Source of the DNA: a virus
DNA length: 21,592 bases
Virus record (IMG/VR): IMGVR_UViG_3300023112_000110
Location: 1 to 21,592 of that record
Strand: one strand, 5' to 3'
Under the pieces are notes generated by a model. The model did not search any database. It had not been told where the DNA came from and saw only the letters and a list, made by a program, of their open reading frames with translations. Position 1 is the stretch's first letter; each line of letters starts with the position of its first letter. Position numbers and translations under genes: made by a program. This document shows, piece by piece, positions 20,036 through 21,592 of the stretch.

Positions 20036-20696
20036 ATTGTCTCTTCTGTTGTTTTAACCTATTTAGTTCGGCTAGTTGTTTCTCTTTGCGTACTGCCATG
20101 AAGTTTAGGGTCTCTTTAACTCCAAGTTCTGTGATCTCTTTGATCTTTAGTACATCATCGTTGGCTAACTCTACAATCACTCTATACCAATCGCTTGCGA
20201 CCTTTACAGGTGTTAGTGCCTTGCGTGTTTCTAAACCATCTTCAAGATCTTCTACTTCATCTAAACCGAATAGTGCAGTGTATCTTTTAAATATGTTAGT
20301 ACGCCACTTGATATAGTTCTCAATCACATACAAGGCCTCTTGTGCCCTGTCATACTTTGCATTTAACTTCTCTAGCATTTGTTTCAGTGCTTTCTCAGTT
20401 CCATGTGCTAGTAGATATTCTAGATCTACAAACTGGCCAAAGGTGATGGCCTCAAAGTCTGGTAGTTCTACTTGTGACCTTTCAGATATTGAATGAGCAA
20501 TCATAGTAACGGCCAAACGTTGTTGTTCTGAGTTCATCTCTCTGATAGTGTTAAACTCTAAATCTGTTACGGCTCTGATGATGTATGGCCAGTGTACATG
20601 AGATTCGAAGTCCCATTTCATCACTTCTTGCCATTGCTCTATCGTAGGGTTACCTGCGATCGTGTATCTGTTGTTGTCTATTTTTAGTGTAACCAT
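20010..20696 (-). CDS. Tail assembly chaperone-like protein
   Basis: A 228-residue, mostly helical, soluble protein. It starts with a short beta region (MVTLKIDNNRYTIAG) followed by NPTIEQWQEVMKWDFESHVHWPYIIRAVT, TMIAHSISERSQVE and a long helical end with many Lys/Arg residues (RKEKQLAELNRLKQQKRQYDLQKPRR). This resembles tail-assembly chaperones that bind the tape measure in other Bacteroidota phages, though no ribosomal frameshift product is evident. It is the first tail gene after TerL and has its own GTTCAA-N13-TATATTTG-N7-ATG upstream motif. The alternative is a general structural assembly factor. Confidence 0.5.
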   Translation of the reverse strand: MVTLKIDNNRYTIAGNPTIEQWQEVMKWDFESHVHWPYIIRAVTDLEFNTIREMNSEQQRLAVTMIAHSISERSQVELPDFEAITFGQFVDLEYLLAHGTEKALKQMLEKLNAKYDRAQEALYVIENYIKWRTNIFKRYTALFGLDEVEDLEDGLETRKALTPVKVASDWYRVIVELANDDVLKIKEITELGVKETLNFMAVRKEKQLAELNRLKQQKRQYDLQKPRR

Positions 20697-20703
20697 TCGT
20701 ATT

Positions 20704-20730
20704 CAAATATATTTGGTATATGTATTGAAC
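20704..20730 (-). promoter_or_regulatory. GTTCAA-N13-TATATTTG motif before the chaperone-like gene
   Basis: On the minus strand GTTCAA (20725-20730) is followed 13 bases later by TATATTTG (20704-20711), which ends 7 bases before the ATG at 20694-20696. It shares spacing and both boxes with the site upstream of the tape measure gene. Confidence 0.6.
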
Positions 20731-20733
20731 TTT

Positions 20734-20913
20734 CTAGAATCGCTCTGCGGCCCATACCATGAAGTGTTTGAGTTTGTGGCACTCTTCATACTCCTCATAG
20801 CGCTCATGCATCTTGAGATCTGCGTAGGCCGCGTCTAGTAGTTCTTCTAAAAAGTTCTCGTCCGACCATTCAATACTATAGTTAGTTGTGTAAATGTAAA
20901 GGACATCGTTCAT
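20734..20913 (-). CDS. Small acidic protein after terL (59 aa)
   Basis: A 59-residue acidic protein: MNDVLYIYTTNYSIEWSDEN followed by a Glu/Tyr-rich helix (LLDAAYADLKMHERYEEYEE) and CHKLKHFMVWAAERF. I choose the ATG at 20911-20913, 10 bases after the terL stop; the frame is open upstream to an ATG at 20991, but that version would overlap terL by 68 bases. The helix has a regular pattern and might bind another protein, perhaps TerL or the tail chaperone. I do not recognise a family. No cysteine pair or membrane span is present. Confidence 0.5.
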   Translation of the reverse strand: MNDVLYIYTTNYSIEWSDENFLEELLDAAYADLKMHERYEEYEECHKLKHFMVWAAERF

Positions 20914-20923
20914 TTGAAACTCA

Positions 20924-21592
20924 TCAAATCCGCCTCCCGGCCCCATATACCGCATATTGTCCTGCATTTTGTTTTCGATTGTAGTTCGCAATTGCTAGGG
21001 CCATCACAAGGTCGTCGTGGAATGGCTCACGTGCACTGTAGATGACCGATCTTGATTTTGGTGAGTACTTCATCTCAAATACATCTAACTCGTTCTGAAG
21101 TGGCTCAAAGAGCTCGGGCCCTGGAATACGAATATTCTCTTCAGTAAAGTCAAGTATCAGCCCTTCTATGATTTCTTGCTTTGATTTGTTAGTTGTTGTA
21201 AAGCCTTCTACATTGTTGTATAGCTTTCTCATTTGTTCTAGTACTACGGTTCCCATTGAGTTTGTCTCTACCATGATATGGGCCTGAAAGGTTCTAGCCC
21301 TCTTTACTATCTCTGAGATCATGTGAGACCAATCTCTTTGATTCTCTCTGTAGATATCCAGCACGTTTCCATTGTGGTCCATGAAGACTGCACAAGTAAA
21401 ATCTGACTCTCTGGCAAGGTCACATCCAACATACACTTTACCTTGTGGTATTTTTGGCCATTGGTCTACCATACAAGATTTGTAGTTTTGGAATACCATT
21501 GATTCTCCTTCTATGAATTCTCCTTGGTACTCTGCTCTGAAGATTGCATCTGGTAGTGTTTTACGGGCTGCATTGATTTCTTCCATATCTAC
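20924..21592 (-). CDS. terL: Terminase large subunit, C-terminal part (nuclease domain)
   Basis: This is the same terL gene as at the left end; the frame is open through the right edge. The part shown contains the RNase H-like nuclease of TerL, which cuts packaged DNA: VYVGCDLARESDF (Asp about residue 246 of the whole protein), IMVETNSMG (Glu about 297) and FHDDLVMALAIAN (Asp about 381/382), the three acidic metal-binding positions. The C-terminus is YAVYGAGRRI. Together with the left fragment the protein would be 410 residues, a usual TerL length. The right copy carries Asp at residue 231 where the left copy has Asn. Confidence 0.95.
   Translation of the reverse strand, partial: VDMEEINAARKTLPDAIFRAEYQGEFIEGESMVFQNYKSCMVDQWPKIPQGKVYVGCDLARESDFTCAVFMDHNGNVLDIYRENQRDWSHMISEIVKRARTFQAHIMVETNSMGTVVLEQMRKLYNNVEGFTTTNKSKQEIIEGLILDFTEENIRIPGPELFEPLQNELDVFEMKYSPKSRSVIYSAREPFHDDLVMALAIANYNRKQNAGQYAVYGAGRRI
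21337..21592. repeat. Right copy of 256-bp contig-end repeat
   Basis: This matches bases 1-256 with three substitutions, all within terL and two of them silent. The match starts exactly at the first base and ends exactly at the last base of the window, which is the mark of a circular assembly. Confidence 0.9.

Noticed and set aside
20914-20991. Long start of the small post-terL gene
   Set aside because: The start at 20991 would overlap terL by 68 bases and give an odd Gly-rich leader; the ATG at 20913 follows the stop neatly.

Overview
The window looks like an essentially complete small tailed-phage genome of about 21.3 kb. It has a HK97-type head, a siphovirus-like tail with a 518-residue tape measure, and a probable Bacteroidota (flavobacterial) host. 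The host guess rests on start codons preceded by A-rich stretches (often ACTAAAA) instead of Shine-Dalgarno boxes, on TATATTTG boxes matching the Bacteroidota -7 promoter consensus TAnnTTTG, and on the XkdF-like maturation protease type. Bases 1-256 recur at 21337-21592 with three mismatches, and the large terminase gene runs off both ends in the same frame. The contig is therefore best read as a circular or circularly permuted molecule of about 21,336 bp cut inside terL.

Almost everything is on the minus strand and is transcribed right to left. The early block (3900 down to 969) starts with a winged-helix replication initiator that carries five iteron-like repeats inside its own gene, a lambda-O-like arrangement. 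A second winged-helix protein, an unknown protein, a sigma-region-4-like regulator, a small membrane protein and a small Cys protein follow. This block runs directly into packaging: a TerS candidate, a 49-residue DUF4177-like protein, and TerL, which wraps around the contig ends.

After TerL (20923 leftwards) come the tail genes: a chaperone-like protein, a tail terminator with an extra beta-rich domain, a gp10-like protein, two large tail/baseplate proteins and the tape measure. Head genes come next: a 689-residue maturation protease whose XkdF fold is split by about 500 inserted residues, a 58-residue holin-like protein, scaffold, and major capsid protein. Then follow a probable tail-tube protein, a beta-rich accessory protein, portal, head-tail connector and a second holin-like protein. 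The leftmost late genes are an 18-residue Trp-repeat protein, a YadA-head-like fibre and a 99-residue structural protein. A strong terminator at 4039-4069 closes this late unit. Two more hairpin terminators follow the capsid and tail-tube genes. The only convincing rightward gene is a small zinc-finger ORF (10829-11065) between the lysis/protease genes and the scaffold.

No DNA polymerase, helicase, integrase, lysogeny repressor, tRNA, CRISPR array or recognisable endolysin is present. The phage therefore probably directs the host replisome to its iteron origin and lyses by an unidentified route. The most notable signals are the iteron origin read in two different reading frames, the split protease carrying a second (Cys-His-Asp) peptidase-like domain, the lone antisense zinc-finger gene with a 15-bp repeat around its start, and a CAA-N13-TATATTTG-N7-ATG start-site motif.
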